DNA of 64,000 nt from Pseudomonas parafulva (lineage in GTDB: Bacteria > Pseudomonadota > Gammaproteobacteria > Pseudomonadales > Pseudomonadaceae). This document shows, one piece after another, positions 19,534 through 29,374 of the stretch. The stretch covers positions 3,038,001 through 3,102,000 of the forward strand of contig NZ_CP009747.1 of NCBI RefSeq assembly GCF_000800255.1. The letters are read 5' to 3'. Under the pieces are notes generated by a model. The model did no database searches. It was not told the origin of the DNA and worked only from the letters and a program-made list of their open reading frames with translations. Position 1 is the stretch's first letter. Each line of letters begins with the position of its first letter. The position numbers and the translations under genes are program-made.

Positions 19534-19787
19534 ATTTGCGCGACTCAGCGCTCGAACTTTTCCAAGACGTCCTCCTCAAACTTTCCACACACGCATGCAT
19601 TGGCCGATGCGTTAGTTCGACGTACTTCACAGCCTGAGGCAAGTTCAACAGGAACTGCGTGTGCGGGCGTGGAGCACTGGTTATACTCCGCGGCGCCGGC
19701 CCTGCCCGGTGTTGAACATGGAACCCAAAGCCTTTCGCAGCCGCAGCGCTCGCCCCGGGCTATTTCAACTTAATTCAGGTCGATACT

Positions 19788-19994
19788 GTGACGAAAGATG
19801 AACTGCGCGCCGAACTCGAGCGCCAGGCAGAACGTTACAAGGATGTTTATGGTGGCGAAGTCACCACCTATGCTGCCCAACCGGAACCGGAACGCAAACC
19901 TTGGCGCAAACGTGCCAGCTTGCTGGACCAGGCATTTTCCGAAGAACTGGAAAAGATGGAAAAGGAACTGCGTCCAGTTGAACCGGAGCGTTGA
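19788..19994 (+). CDS. Small conserved-type hypothetical protein
   Basis: A 68-residue, highly charged protein, probably cytosolic, with GTG start at 19788. It begins [20 protein letters not shown] and ends [17 protein letters not shown]. The composition suggests two amphipathic helices joined by a Pro-rich linker ([14 protein letters not shown]). No family was recognised and no signal or membrane segment is present. The frame looks coding (third-position GC, an acidic helix not expected by chance), and it stands alone between pcaR and the Pit transporter. A 16-base-pair hairpin follows nine bases after its stop. Confidence 0.65.
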   Translation: MTKDELRAELERQAERYKDVYGGEVTTYAAQPEPERKPWRKRASLLDQAFSEELEKMEKELRPVEPER

Positions 19995-20003
19995 TCCTGC
20001 GCT

Positions 20004-20042
20004 CACCGGACGTCTGTTTTTTACGGAAACTGACGTCCGGTG
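20004..20042. repeat. Large hairpin downstream of the small gene
   Basis: CACCGGACGTCTGTTT and AAACTGACGTCCGGTG form a 16-base stem with a single T-T mismatch and a seven-base loop. No T tract follows, so it may be a processed 3' end or a weak terminator. The remainder of the 306-base gap 19995-20300 is moderately AT-rich; a possible -10 (CATAAT, 20264-20269) for the transporter was seen and no convincing gene. Confidence 0.6.
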
Positions 20043-20300
20043 AGGCAATTCAAATGGATCAGAAATACGTGCAGATAAATTTCATACGACCGTTTTAAAC
20101 GATAGATACCCTCCGGTGCTTGAGCGTTACCCTCCGATTCGCTGGATTTTGCGCTTTTTAGCGCAGTCGCCAGGGATTGATACGCATCAACGCTTTTCTG
20201 GATTCGAGGGTTAAATCCTTCCGCCAACGCGTCAGGGGTGCATCGATTGCCATGGTTTTCTGGCATAATCCGCCCCCCCTACGACCGCCAGACAACCTTC

Positions 20301-21773
20301 ATGATCGATTTATTCAGCGGACTGGATGCCTGGGTAGCCGTGAGCCTGGTGCTCGCCCTTACCTTCGTGCTTGCCTTCGAGTTCATCAATGGCTTTCATG
20401 ACACCGCCAACGCGGTGGCCACCGTCATCTACACCAAAGCCATGCCGCCGCACCTGGCCGTGTTCTTCTCGGGTGTCTTCAACTTCCTCGGCGTTTTGCT
20501 CGGCGGTGTCGGGGTGGCCTATGCCATCGTCCACCTGCTGCCGGTCGAACTGCTGATCAACGTCAATACCGGGCACGGACTGGCGATGGTGTTCTCGTTG
20601 CTCGCAGCCGCCATCACCTGGAACCTGGGCACCTGGTACTTCGGTATCCCGGCTTCCAGTTCCCATACCCTGATCGGCTCGATCCTCGGTGTGGGCCTGG
20701 CCAACGCGCTGCTCAACGACATCGCGCTGGGCGACGGCGTCAATTGGCAGAAGGCGATCGACATCGGCCTGTCGCTGGTGGTTTCGCCGATCGCTGGCTT
20801 CGCCATCGCCGCCCTGGTGCTGATCGGCCTGAAATGGTGGCGCCCGCTGTCGAAGATGCACAAGACCCCGGACCAGCGCCGCAAGCTCGACGACAAGAAG
20901 CACCCGCCTTTCTGGAATCGCCTGGTGCTGGTGATCTCGGCCATGGGCGTGAGCTTCGTGCACGGCTCGAATGATGGCCAGAAAGGCATCGGCCTGATCA
21001 TGCTGGTACTGATCGGCATCGTGCCGGCCAAGTTCGTCCTCGACCTGAACAGCACCACCTACCAGATCGAACGCACCCGCGACGCGACCCTGCACATGAG
21101 CCAGTTCTACCAGCGCAATGCCGCCACCCTCGGTGAGTTCCTGGCGTTGGGCAAGGCCAAGTCGACCGATCTGCCGGAGCAATTCAGTTGCAACCCGCAG
21201 CAGACCGAGCCGACCATCGCGGCGCTGCAGACTTCGCTGCAAGGCGTGACCGACTACCGCGACCTGAGCGCCGAGCGCCGGGTCGAGGTGCGCCGTTACC
21301 TGCTATGCCTGGACGACACCGCGAAGAAGGTCGGCAAGCTGCCGGGCCTGGACAGCCGCGAGAAGTCCGATCTGGACAAGCTGCGCAAGGACCTCACCGC
21401 CACCACCGAGTACGCGCCGTTCTGGGTGATCGTCGCGGTGGCGCTGGCATTGGGCCTGGGCACCATGGTCGGCTGGCGCCGCGTGGTGCTCACCGTCGGC
21501 GAGAAGATCGGCAAGCAAGGCATGACCTATGCCCAGGGCATGTCGGCGCAGATCACGGCGGCCTGCGCCATCGGCATGGCCAACGTGTTCAGCCTGCCGG
21601 TGTCGACCACCCATGTGTTGTCCTCGGGTGTCGCCGGCACCATGGTCGCCAACAAGAGCGGCCTGCAGAGCAGCACGGTGAAGACCATCCTGATGGCCTG
21701 GGTGCTCACCCTGCCCGCCTCCATGGGACTGGCCGCCGGCCTGTTCTGGCTGGCGTCCAAGGCCATCGGCTGA
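20301..21773 (+). CDS. Pit-family low-affinity inorganic phosphate transporter
   Basis: A 490-residue PiT-family Pi:cation symporter. The family signature appears in both halves: GFHDTANAVATVIYTKAMPP near residue 33 and SFVHGSNDGQKGIG near residue 220. GIPASSSHTLIGSILGVGLA and LPVSTTHVLSSGVAGTMVAN are the paired re-entrant motifs. A hydrophilic insert (about residues 245-370) separates the halves, as in bacterial PitA. The ATG at 20301 was chosen because the product starts MIDLFSGLDAWVAVSLVLAL. It ends at a convergent terminator shared with the next gene. Confidence 0.93.
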   Translation: MIDLFSGLDAWVAVSLVLALTFVLAFEFINGFHDTANAVATVIYTKAMPPHLAVFFSGVFNFLGVLLGGVGVAYAIVHLLPVELLINVNTGHGLAMVFSLLAAAITWNLGTWYFGIPASSSHTLIGSILGVGLANALLNDIALGDGVNWQKAIDIGLSLVVSPIAGFAIAALVLIGLKWWRPLSKMHKTPDQRRKLDDKKHPPFWNRLVLVISAMGVSFVHGSNDGQKGIGLIMLVLIGIVPAKFVLDLNSTTYQIERTRDATLHMSQFYQRNAATLGEFLALGKAKSTDLPEQFSCNPQQTEPTIAALQTSLQGVTDYRDLSAERRVEVRRYLLCLDDTAKKVGKLPGLDSREKSDLDKLRKDLTATTEYAPFWVIVAVALALGLGTMVGWRRVVLTVGEKIGKQGMTYAQGMSAQITAACAIGMANVFSLPVSTTHVLSSGVAGTMVANKSGLQSSTVKTILMAWVLTLPASMGLAAGLFWLASKAIG

Positions 21774-21782
21774 AGCGTATTG

Positions 21783-21813
21783 CGATAGGAACGGCGCTCG
21801 GCCGTTCCTATCG
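21783..21813. terminator. Convergent hairpin between pit and the HerA-like gene
   Basis: Perfect 12-base inverted repeat CGATAGGAACGG/CCGTTCCTATCG with a seven-base loop, between two converging stop codons. The T tract is poor on both strands, so termination strength is uncertain. Confidence 0.65.
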
Positions 21814-21818
21814 TCTGC

Positions 21819-23294
21819 TCAACGCTTCTTGCCGCCCAGCAACGACCCCATCAACCCCCGCACCAACTGCCGACCCAACTGGTTGGCGGCTTGGCGTACC
21901 GCCGATTTGATCGCCTGCCCCGCTGCGCCCTGCAGAAACTCCCCGGCCTTGTCGGCGAAGCTCTCCTGCTCGGCCTGGGGCTGCGGTGCCGGCTCGACCG
22001 GCTCACCCTTGCGCTGGGTGAGCCGTTCATAGGCCGACTCGCGATCGATCGGCTGGTCATAGCGCCCGGCCAAGGGCGAAGCGGCGATCAGCGCGCTGCG
22101 TTCGGCCGCCGTCAGCGGCCCGATGCGCGATTGCGGCGGGGCCACCCGCACACGCTGCACCACCTCGGGCGTGCCCTTGTCCTGCAGCGTACCCACCAAG
22201 GCCTCGCCAATGCCCAACTCGGTCAACACCGCCAAGGTGTCGAACGCCGGGTTCGGGCGAAAACCCTCGGCCACGGCGCGCAGCGCCTTCTGCTCGCGGA
22301 CGGTGAAGGCCCGCAGCCCGTGCTGGATACGCAAGCCCAGCTGGGCGAGCACCGCATCCGGCAGATCGCTCGGTGACTGGGTAACGAAGTACACCCCGAC
22401 GCCTTTCGAGCGGATCAGCCGCACCACTTGCTCAAGCCGGTCCTGCAAGGCCTTGGGCGTGCCGTTGAACAGCAGGTGCGCTTCGTCGAAGAACAGCGCC
22501 AGCACCGGCTTGTCCGCGTCGCCGCGCTCTGGCAGTTGCTCGAACAGTTCTGCCAGCAACCAGAGAAGAAACGTCGCATAGACCTTGGGCGCTTCGTGCA
22601 CCAGGCGACTGGCGTCGAGCAGGTGAATGCGCCCGCGACCGTCGGCATCGACCCGCAACAGGTCCTCCAACTGCAGAGCCGGTTCGCCGAACAAGGCCTC
22701 GGCGCCCTGCTGCTCCAGGGTTGCCAGGCGCCGCAACAACGCCTGGGTGGAGCCTGTGGTCATCAACGCCCGGTCATCGCCAAGCAGTTGCGGGTTGTCC
22801 CTCAGGTGCGCGAGCAGCGCCTTGAGGTCCTTGAGGTCGAGCAGCAGCAAGCCTTCTCGATCGGCGACCTTGAACGCGGCATACAGCGCCGCTTGCTGGC
22901 TGTCGGTGAGCTCCAGCAGGTTACCTAGCAGCAACGGCCCCATTTCGCTCAAGGTAGTGCGCAGTGGATGACCGCTTTGCCCGGCGATGTCCCACAGCGT
23001 CACCGGATAAGCCCGCGGTTGGTGCTGCAGCCATGGCATGTCGGCGATACGCTCGGCCACCTTGCCCGCAGGCGCACCGGCAGCGCCCAGCCCACACAGA
23101 TCACCTTTGATGTCGGCGGCGAAGACCGCCACCCCGGCATCGCTGAACACCTCGGCCAGGCGCTGCAGCGTGACCGTCTTGCCCGTGCCGGTGGCCCCGG
23201 CGACCAGGCCGTGACGGTTGGCCAGACGCATGGCCTGGCCAACGGGGAGGCCGTCAAGACCGGCACCTACAACGATTTGCGAAGAATCTGACAT
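21819..23294 (-). CDS. DUF853 HerA-like P-loop ATPase (YjgR family)
   Basis: A 491-residue ATPase of the DUF853/YjgR family, related to HerA/FtsK-type motors. Walker A GATGTGKT is at about residues 33-40 and Walker [14 protein letters not shown] near residue 260. [20 protein letters not shown] is the conserved sensor region. The C-terminus is a low-complexity QPQAEQESF segment followed by a Gly/Arg-rich tail, typical of the family. The start at 23294 follows a purine-rich GGAAGAAAGAAG. The cellular function of the family is not established; DNA translocation is inferred from the fold. Confidence 0.88.
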   Translation of the reverse strand: MSDSSQIVVGAGLDGLPVGQAMRLANRHGLVAGATGTGKTVTLQRLAEVFSDAGVAVFAADIKGDLCGLGAAGAPAGKVAERIADMPWLQHQPRAYPVTLWDIAGQSGHPLRTTLSEMGPLLLGNLLELTDSQQAALYAAFKVADREGLLLLDLKDLKALLAHLRDNPQLLGDDRALMTTGSTQALLRRLATLEQQGAEALFGEPALQLEDLLRVDADGRGRIHLLDASRLVHEAPKVYATFLLWLLAELFEQLPERGDADKPVLALFFDEAHLLFNGTPKALQDRLEQVVRLIRSKGVGVYFVTQSPSDLPDAVLAQLGLRIQHGLRAFTVREQKALRAVAEGFRPNPAFDTLAVLTELGIGEALVGTLQDKGTPEVVQRVRVAPPQSRIGPLTAAERSALIAASPLAGRYDQPIDRESAYERLTQRKGEPVEPAPQPQAEQESFADKAGEFLQGAAGQAIKSAVRQAANQLGRQLVRGLMGSLLGGKKR

Positions 23295-23464
23295 CTTCTT
23301 TCTTCCTCTTCTCAAGCTTTGCCCCAAGGCGGCCGATAGCCAGAGGCGTTAATGGCCCAACTGCAGGAAGCAACCCACCAGGCCCACAAAAGAGTTGCGC
23401 TGTTCTTTCTGCTGCTGTGCGTTGTGCGAGCGACCCGATAAACCTTAGCGGACCGGATTACGTC

Positions 23465-25339
23465 ATGAACAAAAGCCTTCGTTTCAGCCACAAGATTCTC
23501 TTGGCGGCGTCCCTTATCGTGATACTGGCCTTCGCGCTGTTCACTCTGTACAACGATTACCTCCAGCGTAATGCCATTCGCGAAGACCTGGAGAACTACC
23601 TGGTGGAAATGGGTCAGTCCACCTCGACCAACATCCGCAGCCTGTTCGAAGGGCGTATCCGTCTGGTGGAGAACCTGGCGCAGAACATTGCCCAGAGCCC
23701 CAGTGACGCCGAAACCCTGATGGGTCAAAAAGCCCTGATCTCGAGCTTCCTCACGGTTTACCTGGGCAAGGTCGACGGCGGCTTCAGCGTGCGCCCCGAC
23801 AGCAAGATGCCGGACGGTTACGACCCGCGCGTGCGCGGCTGGTACAAGGACGGCATGAATGCCGGCGGCCCGATCCTCACCGAACCCTACATTGACGCCA
23901 CCACCGGCAAGATGGTGATCGGCGTGATCGACAAAGTCTCCACCAGCGTCGGCGTGGTCGGCGGCGACCTGGCGCTCGATGGTCTGGTGCAAATCATCAA
24001 CTCGCTGAACTTCGGCGGCCTGGGCTATGCCTTCCTGGTCAACGACCAGGGCAAGATCCTGGTGCACCCTGACAACGCCCTGGTGATGAAGCCGCTGACC
24101 GAAGCGTTCCCGCAAAACACCCCGAAACTGACCGGCAAACTCACGCAAGTCGAGGTCGACGGCCACCAGCGCCTCATTACCTTCACCCCGATCCAGGGTC
24201 TGCCGTCGGCCAACTGGTACATCGGCCTGTCGGTGGATAAAGACAAAGCCTTCAGCATGCTCAGCACCTTCCGCACTTCTGCGGTGATCGCCACCGTGGT
24301 GGCGGTGGTGATCATCATCGCCCTGCTCGGCCTGCTGATCCGCGTCCTCATGCAGCCGCTGATGACCATGACCCGCGCCATGGAAGACATCGCCGAGGGT
24401 GAAGGCGATCTGACCAAACGCCTGACGATCCATAATCACGACGAATTCGGCGTGCTGGGCAGTGCCTTCAACCGCTTCGTCGAACGCGTGCATGGCTCGA
24501 TCCGCGAAGTGTCGTCGGCCACAGAGCAGGTCAACGAGGTGGCCATGCGGGTGATCAGCGCCTCCAACTCGTCGATGCACAACAGCGACGAGCAGGCCAA
24601 CCGCACCAACAGCGTGGCCGCCGCCATCAATGAACTGGGCGCCGCAGCCCAGGAAATCGCCGGCAACGCCGCCCAGGCCTCGCAGCATGCCAGCTCGGCG
24701 CGGCTGCTGGCCGAAGAAGGTCAGCAGGTGGTGGAGCGCAACATCCAGGCGATGAATCGCCTGTCGGACCTGATCGTCAGTTCCAGCGCCAACATCGAAA
24801 CCCTCAACGACAAGACCGTGAACATCGGTCAGATCCTCGAAGTCATCACCAGCATCTCCCAGCAGACCAACCTCCTGGCACTGAACGCCGCGATCGAAGC
24901 GGCACGCGCGGGCGAAGCGGGACGAGGGTTCGCCGTGGTCGCCGACGAAGTGCGCAACCTCGCCCACCGCACCCAGGAGTCGGCGCAGCAGGTGCAGTCG
25001 ATGATCGAAGAACTGCAGGTCGGCGCCCGCACTTCGGTGGAGACCATGGACCAGAGCCAGCGCCACAGCCAGGACAGCATGCAGATCGCCAACCAGGCCG
25101 GTGAGCGCCTGGGCAGCGTGACCCAGCGCATCGGCGAGATCGACGGCATGAACCAGTCGGTCGCCACCGCCACCGAGGAACAAACTTCCGTGGTGGAGTC
25201 GATCAACATGGATATCAGCGAAATCAACATGCTCAATCAGGAAGGCGTGGAAAACCTGCAGGCGACCTTGCGTGCGTGCTCCGACCTTGAGCAGCAGACC
25301 GTCCGCCTCAAGCAGCTGGTCGGCAGCTTCCGCATCTGA
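23465..25339 (+). CDS. mcpG: dCache amino-acid/GABA-type chemoreceptor, McpG-like
   Basis: A 624-residue methyl-accepting chemotaxis protein. A first membrane helix (about residues 8-30) is followed by a periplasmic double-Cache domain (about 35-275), a second helix (about 280-302), HAMP, and a signalling domain whose tip is [20 protein letters not shown]. The amino-acid-binding pattern is complete: Y119, R124, W126, Y127, Y142, D144 and D168, spaced much as in PctA. In P. putida KT2440 the receptor in this gene neighbourhood is McpG, specific for GABA. The ligand here is therefore probably GABA or another amino acid. No C-terminal CheR-binding pentapeptide is present. Confidence 0.82.
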   Translation: MNKSLRFSHKILLAASLIVILAFALFTLYNDYLQRNAIREDLENYLVEMGQSTSTNIRSLFEGRIRLVENLAQNIAQSPSDAETLMGQKALISSFLTVYLGKVDGGFSVRPDSKMPDGYDPRVRGWYKDGMNAGGPILTEPYIDATTGKMVIGVIDKVSTSVGVVGGDLALDGLVQIINSLNFGGLGYAFLVNDQGKILVHPDNALVMKPLTEAFPQNTPKLTGKLTQVEVDGHQRLITFTPIQGLPSANWYIGLSVDKDKAFSMLSTFRTSAVIATVVAVVIIIALLGLLIRVLMQPLMTMTRAMEDIAEGEGDLTKRLTIHNHDEFGVLGSAFNRFVERVHGSIREVSSATEQVNEVAMRVISASNSSMHNSDEQANRTNSVAAAINELGAAAQEIAGNAAQASQHASSARLLAEEGQQVVERNIQAMNRLSDLIVSSSANIETLNDKTVNIGQILEVITSISQQTNLLALNAAIEAARAGEAGRGFAVVADEVRNLAHRTQESAQQVQSMIEELQVGARTSVETMDQSQRHSQDSMQIANQAGERLGSVTQRIGEIDGMNQSVATATEEQTSVVESINMDISEINMLNQEGVENLQATLRACSDLEQQTVRLKQLVGSFRI

Positions 25340-25495
25340 TCCGCCACTCGCCGCGCTGTCTGCGACACCCGTCGCAGGCAGCGCAGCGTGCCCCACCCCG
25401 ATCGAACGAACCCGTCCCAGCCAAGGTCAATCGTTAGGCGCGTCACCCCCGGCCTGTTACCGCCGGATGACAGACCCGAAGACGATCCCGGAGGG

Positions 25496-26617
25496 ATGCT
25501 GATCGTGCACATCGCTGACATCACCATGTTCTATGCCCCCGCCAGCGGCGGCGTACGGACCTATCTTGATGCCAAACACCACCGTCTCGATGCCATGGCC
25601 GGCGTGCGTCACAGCCTCCTCATTCCCGGGGCCCACGCCCGCCATGCCGACGGCATCTATCACGTGCCGGCGCCGCCGCTGCCGTTCGGCAAGGGCTACC
25701 GTTTCCCCGTGCGCCTGGCGCCCTGGTGCAATGTGCTGCGGCGCTTGCAGCCAGACCTGATCGAAGTCGGCGATCCCTACCTCACCGCCTGGGCGGCGCT
25801 GGAGGCGCGGCGGCAGTTGGATGTGCCGGTGATCGGCTTCTACCATTCCGACCTGCCACTGTTGGTCAGCAACCGCATGGGCAACTGGTTCACCCCCAAC
25901 GTCGAGGCCTATGTCAGCAAGCTGTATGGCAACTTTGATCGGGTGTTGGCGCCCAGTCAGGTGATGGCCGACAAGCTGCGCCGTCTTGGCGTACGCGAAG
26001 TGCATGTGCAGCCACTGGGTGTCGATCTGCAGATGTTCCATCCGAGCAAACGCGACGATCAGGTTCGCGCCGAACTGGGCTTGCCCGATACCACGCGCTT
26101 GCTGGTGTTCGCGGGTCGCGGTTCGCGGGAAAAAAACCTGCCGGTGCTGCTCGAGTGCATGCGCCAACTCGGCAGCCCCTATCATCTGTTATTGGTGGGC
26201 TCGGGCATGCCGGCCAGCGTGCCGGAGAATGTCAGTGTGATCGACCACTTCTGCCCGGCCGATGAAGTCGCGCGCCTGCTCGCCAGCGCCGACGTGCTGG
26301 TGCATGCCGGCGATCAGGAAACCTTCGGCCTGGTGATTCTCGAGGCCATGGCCAGCGCCATACCCGTGGTCGCGGTGCGCGCAGGTGCGTTCGGCGAGAT
26401 CGTCAACGACCAGTGCGGCCGCCTGTGCCGCCCAAACGATGCCCGCGCCATGGCCGATGCCGTGCGTGAAATCTTCGAGGGGGACGTGCGCGCCCTGGGC
26501 GCGCAGGCCCGGCGCCATGTGGAGCAGCACTATGCCTGGGACTGCGTGGTCGATGGCCTGTTGCAGCACTACCAGGCGGTGCTCGGTCACCAACCCCAGG
26601 TGCGTGCCCATGCGTGA
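25496..26617 (+). CDS. GT4-family glycosyltransferase
   Basis: A 373-residue GT-B glycosyltransferase of family 4. The ATG at 25496 follows GGAGGG. The N-terminal acceptor domain contains ITMFYAPASGGVRTYLDAK, the Gly-rich loop of lipid-linked GT4 enzymes. The C-terminal donor domain has VFAGRGSREKNLPVLLECM and the EX7E element in ETFGLVILEAMASAIPVV. The sequence resembles GT4 enzymes that glycosylate membrane lipids, but the substrate is unknown. It overlaps the next gene by eight bases, so it belongs to a three-gene operon with a deacetylase and a flippase-like protein. Confidence 0.88.
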   Translation: MLIVHIADITMFYAPASGGVRTYLDAKHHRLDAMAGVRHSLLIPGAHARHADGIYHVPAPPLPFGKGYRFPVRLAPWCNVLRRLQPDLIEVGDPYLTAWAALEARRQLDVPVIGFYHSDLPLLVSNRMGNWFTPNVEAYVSKLYGNFDRVLAPSQVMADKLRRLGVREVHVQPLGVDLQMFHPSKRDDQVRAELGLPDTTRLLVFAGRGSREKNLPVLLECMRQLGSPYHLLLVGSGMPASVPENVSVIDHFCPADEVARLLASADVLVHAGDQETFGLVILEAMASAIPVVAVRAGAFGEIVNDQCGRLCRPNDARAMADAVREIFEGDVRALGAQARRHVEQHYAWDCVVDGLLQHYQAVLGHQPQVRAHA

Positions 26618-27374
26618 CGCCCACACCTCTGCGCGCAGCCTCATGCTGGTGCTGCACGACGTCGCCCCGGAAACCTGGCCGGACTACCAGCCCTTCGTCG
26701 AGGCCATCGACGCCCTGGGCGAGGTGCCCATGACCTGGTTGGTGGTGCCGGACTTCCATCACCGCAATGCCCTGCACCGCTCACCGACCTTCTGTCGTTT
26801 GCTCGACCGTCGCCTGGCACGCGGTGACGAGCTGGCGCTGCACGGTTTCTACCACGCCGATGACGGCCCCGCACCGCGCGGGCCAGGCGAATTCTTCATG
26901 CGCAGGATCTACACCCATGAAGGTGAGTTCTACGCGCTGGAGCAGCAGGAGGCGATGCAGCGCCTGGAGGCAGGCCTGGAGTTGTTCACGGCCTTGGGCT
27001 GGCCGGTGTCCGGCTTCGTCGCCCCGGCCTGGCTGATGAGCGAAGGCACGCGCCAGGCCCTGCGCCAGTTGCCCCTGCGCTACACCAGTACCCCGCAGCA
27101 TCTGTACAGCCTGCCGGATTTCACCGCGATCGAAGCACCGGGCCTGGTCTGGAGTGCGCGCAGTGCCTGGCGCCGGGGTCTGTCGCGAGTGCTTTGCGAC
27201 TGGCAGGTGCGGCGTTGGCACAAGGCCGAGACACTGCGCCTGGGGCTGCACCCAGTGGACATGCGCCACGCCAGTTCGCGCGACTACTGGCTGCGCACCG
27301 TGCGCGAGCTGGTCGAGCAAGGGCGCCAACCCTTGACCAAGTCCGCCTGGTTGGAGCGCAGGTTGTCTGCATGA
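26610..27374 (+). CDS. DUF2334 polysaccharide-deacetylase-like protein
   Basis: A 254-residue protein of the DUF2334 group of NodB-like carbohydrate esterases. It begins MRDAHTSARSLMLVLHDVAP; the HDV triad and the later ELALHGFYHADDG (conserved HGxxH) are the metal-binding elements. VSGFVAPAWLMSEGTRQAL is the family's substrate-pocket block. No signal peptide is present, so it acts in the cytoplasm or on cytoplasmic-face lipid-linked sugars. It overlaps the glycosyltransferase by eight bases and the following gene by four. Deacetylation of an N-acetylated glycolipid precursor is the natural inference. Confidence 0.85.
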   Translation: MRDAHTSARSLMLVLHDVAPETWPDYQPFVEAIDALGEVPMTWLVVPDFHHRNALHRSPTFCRLLDRRLARGDELALHGFYHADDGPAPRGPGEFFMRRIYTHEGEFYALEQQEAMQRLEAGLELFTALGWPVSGFVAPAWLMSEGTRQALRQLPLRYTSTPQHLYSLPDFTAIEAPGLVWSARSAWRRGLSRVLCDWQVRRWHKAETLRLGLHPVDMRHASSRDYWLRTVRELVEQGRQPLTKSAWLERRLSA

Positions 27375-28363
27375 ACCGCCTGCTCTGGCTGGGCCTGGCG
27401 CTGCTGGTGGCTGTGCTGGTGCCCGCCTGGCTTGGCGGCAGCGAGCTGTTGCCGCGTCTGCAGCGGTTCGATCCCGGACTGATGATGACCCTGCTGGGCA
27501 TGATCGTGCTGTGCTGGATCATCAACGCGGCGCGCCTGCGCCTGCTGCTCGGCCAGCAAGGCGCGCAACTGGGCCGACTGCGCAGCCTGGGCGTGGTGAT
27601 GGCCACGGAATTTGCCATCTGCACCACCCCCGGCGGCAGCGGCGGCCCGCTGACCTTGATGACCCTACTGGCGCGCGAGCGCATCGGTGCGGCGCGCAGT
27701 GGCGCGGTGTTCGCAATGGACCAGTTGAACGACCTGCTGTTCTTCTTCTGCGCCATGCTGGCCATCGCCGGCTATGCCCTGTTCCACAGCCTTGGGCGTA
27801 GCCAGGAAGGCATGTTGCTGGGCAGTGCGGCGTTGCTGTGCGTGGCGTTGGCGGTGATCGTGCTGCTGTCGCGCTATCGGCGCGCGATGATGCGCGGGAA
27901 CGGACGTCTGCTGCGGCGTCTGGGCGTCTCGGCAGTGCGGCGGCGGCGCTGGGCGCGCAAGCTGTTGCATTTCGTCCACGCGCTGATCGACACCTGGCGC
28001 TTGCCCAAGCGCGTCCTGGCGCTGGTCTTCGCGCTCACCTGCGTGCACTGGAGCCTGCGCTACAGCGTGCTGTATCTGGTGCTCAAGGGGCTGGGTGTGG
28101 ACCTGGCGTGGATTCCAAGCTTTCTGGTGCAGATGCTCTCGCTCAGCGCCGGTCAATTCAGCCTGCTGCCAGGCGGTGCGGGGGCCGCCGAGCTGACCTC
28201 GGCCACCCTGCTGTCACCGCTGGTAGGCAGCTCGACGGCGGCGGCGGCGATCCTGATCTGGCGCGCCATCACCTACTACTTCTACCTGCTGGCCGGGGGG
28301 CCGGTGTTCGTCTGCCTGCTGGCGCGTCCGCTGCTGGAGCGCTGGCGTCGTCAGGCCGGTTGA
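27371..28363 (+). CDS. Lysylphosphatidylglycerol synthetase-type flippase domain protein
   Basis: A 330-residue integral membrane protein of the UPF0104/LPG-synthase transmembrane family (AglD/MprF-flippase type) with about eight helices. FAICTTPGGSGGPLTLMTLL and GQFSLLPGGAGAAELTSATL are the two conserved Gly-rich half-motifs. It lacks the MprF aminoacyl-transferase domain. The start ATGA overlaps the deacetylase stop. In the same operon as a GT4 enzyme and a deacetylase it is likely to move the resulting glycolipid across the inner membrane, but this is inference. Confidence 0.86.
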   Translation: MNRLLWLGLALLVAVLVPAWLGGSELLPRLQRFDPGLMMTLLGMIVLCWIINAARLRLLLGQQGAQLGRLRSLGVVMATEFAICTTPGGSGGPLTLMTLLARERIGAARSGAVFAMDQLNDLLFFFCAMLAIAGYALFHSLGRSQEGMLLGSAALLCVALAVIVLLSRYRRAMMRGNGRLLRRLGVSAVRRRRWARKLLHFVHALIDTWRLPKRVLALVFALTCVHWSLRYSVLYLVLKGLGVDLAWIPSFLVQMLSLSAGQFSLLPGGAGAAELTSATLLSPLVGSSTAAAAILIWRAITYYFYLLAGGPVFVCLLARPLLERWRRQAG

Positions 28364-28502
28364 GCTGCGCCCAGAGCTGGGCGGCGCCCTCGAACGCCGT
28401 GCCGAGCTCATCGCTCAGCGCATCGGGGTCATAGCGGGCCAGACAGCCTTCGCCAAGGGTTGGCGGGGGCTGGGCAGCGGCTTTGTCACGCGGATCGGCC
28501 AT
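28269..28502 (-). CDS. Small hypothetical protein overlapping the flippase 3' end
   Basis: A possible 77-residue protein on the strand of purU, 20 bases after the purU stop. A good ribosome site (AAAAGGGGCG) precedes the ATG at 28502. The first 50 residues (MADPRDKAAAQPPPTLGEGC and then LARYDPDALSDELGTAFEGA) look like genuine coding sequence. The last 27 (Ala/Pro/Arg-rich) run antisense to the flippase gene and may be relaxed sequence. No domain was recognised. The overlap of 95 bases with the opposite gene makes this call tentative. Confidence 0.45.
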   Translation of the reverse strand: MADPRDKAAAQPPPTLGEGCLARYDPDALSDELGTAFEGAAQLWAQLNRPDDASAPAADAPAGRRTPAPRPAGRSSR

Positions 28503-28522
28503 CGACGCCCCTTTTGTCTAAG

Positions 28523-29374
28523 TCAGTCGAACACCACGGTCTTGTTGCCATGGACCAGCACGCGGTCTTCCAGGTGGTAGCGCAGGCCACGGGCCAGCAC
28601 CATTTTCTCCACGTCACGGCCGAAGCGAACCATGTCCTCGATGCTGTCGGCATGATTCACCCGCACCACGTCCTGCTCGATGATGGGACCGGCGTCCAGC
28701 TCTTCGGTCACGTAGTGGCACGTGGCGCCGATCAGCTTGACCCCGCGCAGGGCCGCCTGATGATAAGGCTTGGCGCCGACGAACGATGGCAGGAAGCTGT
28801 GGTGGATGTTGATGACCCGCTGCGCGTAGTCCTGGCAGAGTTGCGGCGGCAGGATCTGCATGTAGCGCGCCAGCACCACCACGTCGGCACCGTACTCGGC
28901 GACCAGACGCGACACTTCGGCGAAGGCCGGCGCCTTGTCCTTCGGATCGACCGGCACGTGATGGAATGGAATGCCATGCCACTCGACCATGCTGCGCAGG
29001 TCGTCGTGGTTGGAAATCACGCAGGGAATGTCGCAGTCCAGCTCATCGGTGTGCCAGCGGTGCAGCAGATCGGCCAGGCAGTGGGACTCGCGGCTGGCCA
29101 TCAGCACCACGCGCTTCTTCTGCGCCGAATCGGTGATGTGCCACGCCATGGAGAACTCGTCGGCAATCGGCGCGAAGGCTTCGCGGAAGGCTTCCAGGCC
29201 GAAAGGCAGGGATTCGGCGCGAATTTCATGGCGCATGAAGAACCAGCCGCTCTGCTCGTCGGAGTGGTGGCTGGCTTCGGTGATCCAGCCGTTGTACAAG
29301 GCCAGGAAGTTACTGACCTTTGCCACGATGCCGACACGGTCGGGGCAGGCAATCGTCAGGCGATAGGTGCGCAT
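28523..29374 (-). CDS. purU: PurU, formyltetrahydrofolate deformylase
   Basis: A 283-residue enzyme that hydrolyses 10-formyl-THF to formate and THF, supplying formate to PurT. An N-terminal ACT domain (MRTYRLTIACPDRVGIVAKV, about residues 1-80) is followed by a formyltransferase-like domain. INIHHSFLPSFVGAKPYHQA carries the catalytic His, and ATCHYVTEELDAGPIIEQD carries the catalytic Asp region. The ATG at 29374 was chosen over an upstream ATG because it gives the conserved start and usual length. Pseudomonads often carry several purU paralogues. Confidence 0.94.
   Translation of the reverse strand: MRTYRLTIACPDRVGIVAKVSNFLALYNGWITEASHHSDEQSGWFFMRHEIRAESLPFGLEAFREAFAPIADEFSMAWHITDSAQKKRVVLMASRESHCLADLLHRWHTDELDCDIPCVISNHDDLRSMVEWHGIPFHHVPVDPKDKAPAFAEVSRLVAEYGADVVVLARYMQILPPQLCQDYAQRVINIHHSFLPSFVGAKPYHQAALRGVKLIGATCHYVTEELDAGPIIEQDVVRVNHADSIEDMVRFGRDVEKMVLARGLRYHLEDRVLVHGNKTVVFD

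Noticed and set aside
20021..20266. Minus-strand 81-codon frame upstream of the Pit transporter
   Set aside because: It overlaps the large hairpin and the likely transporter promoter, has no clear ribosome site and no recognisable domain. It could be real but is not supported.
23312..25396. Minus-strand open frame of 694 codons across the chemoreceptor gene
   Set aside because: Antisense shadow of a conserved MCP; composition is typical of complementary reading of high-GC third positions.
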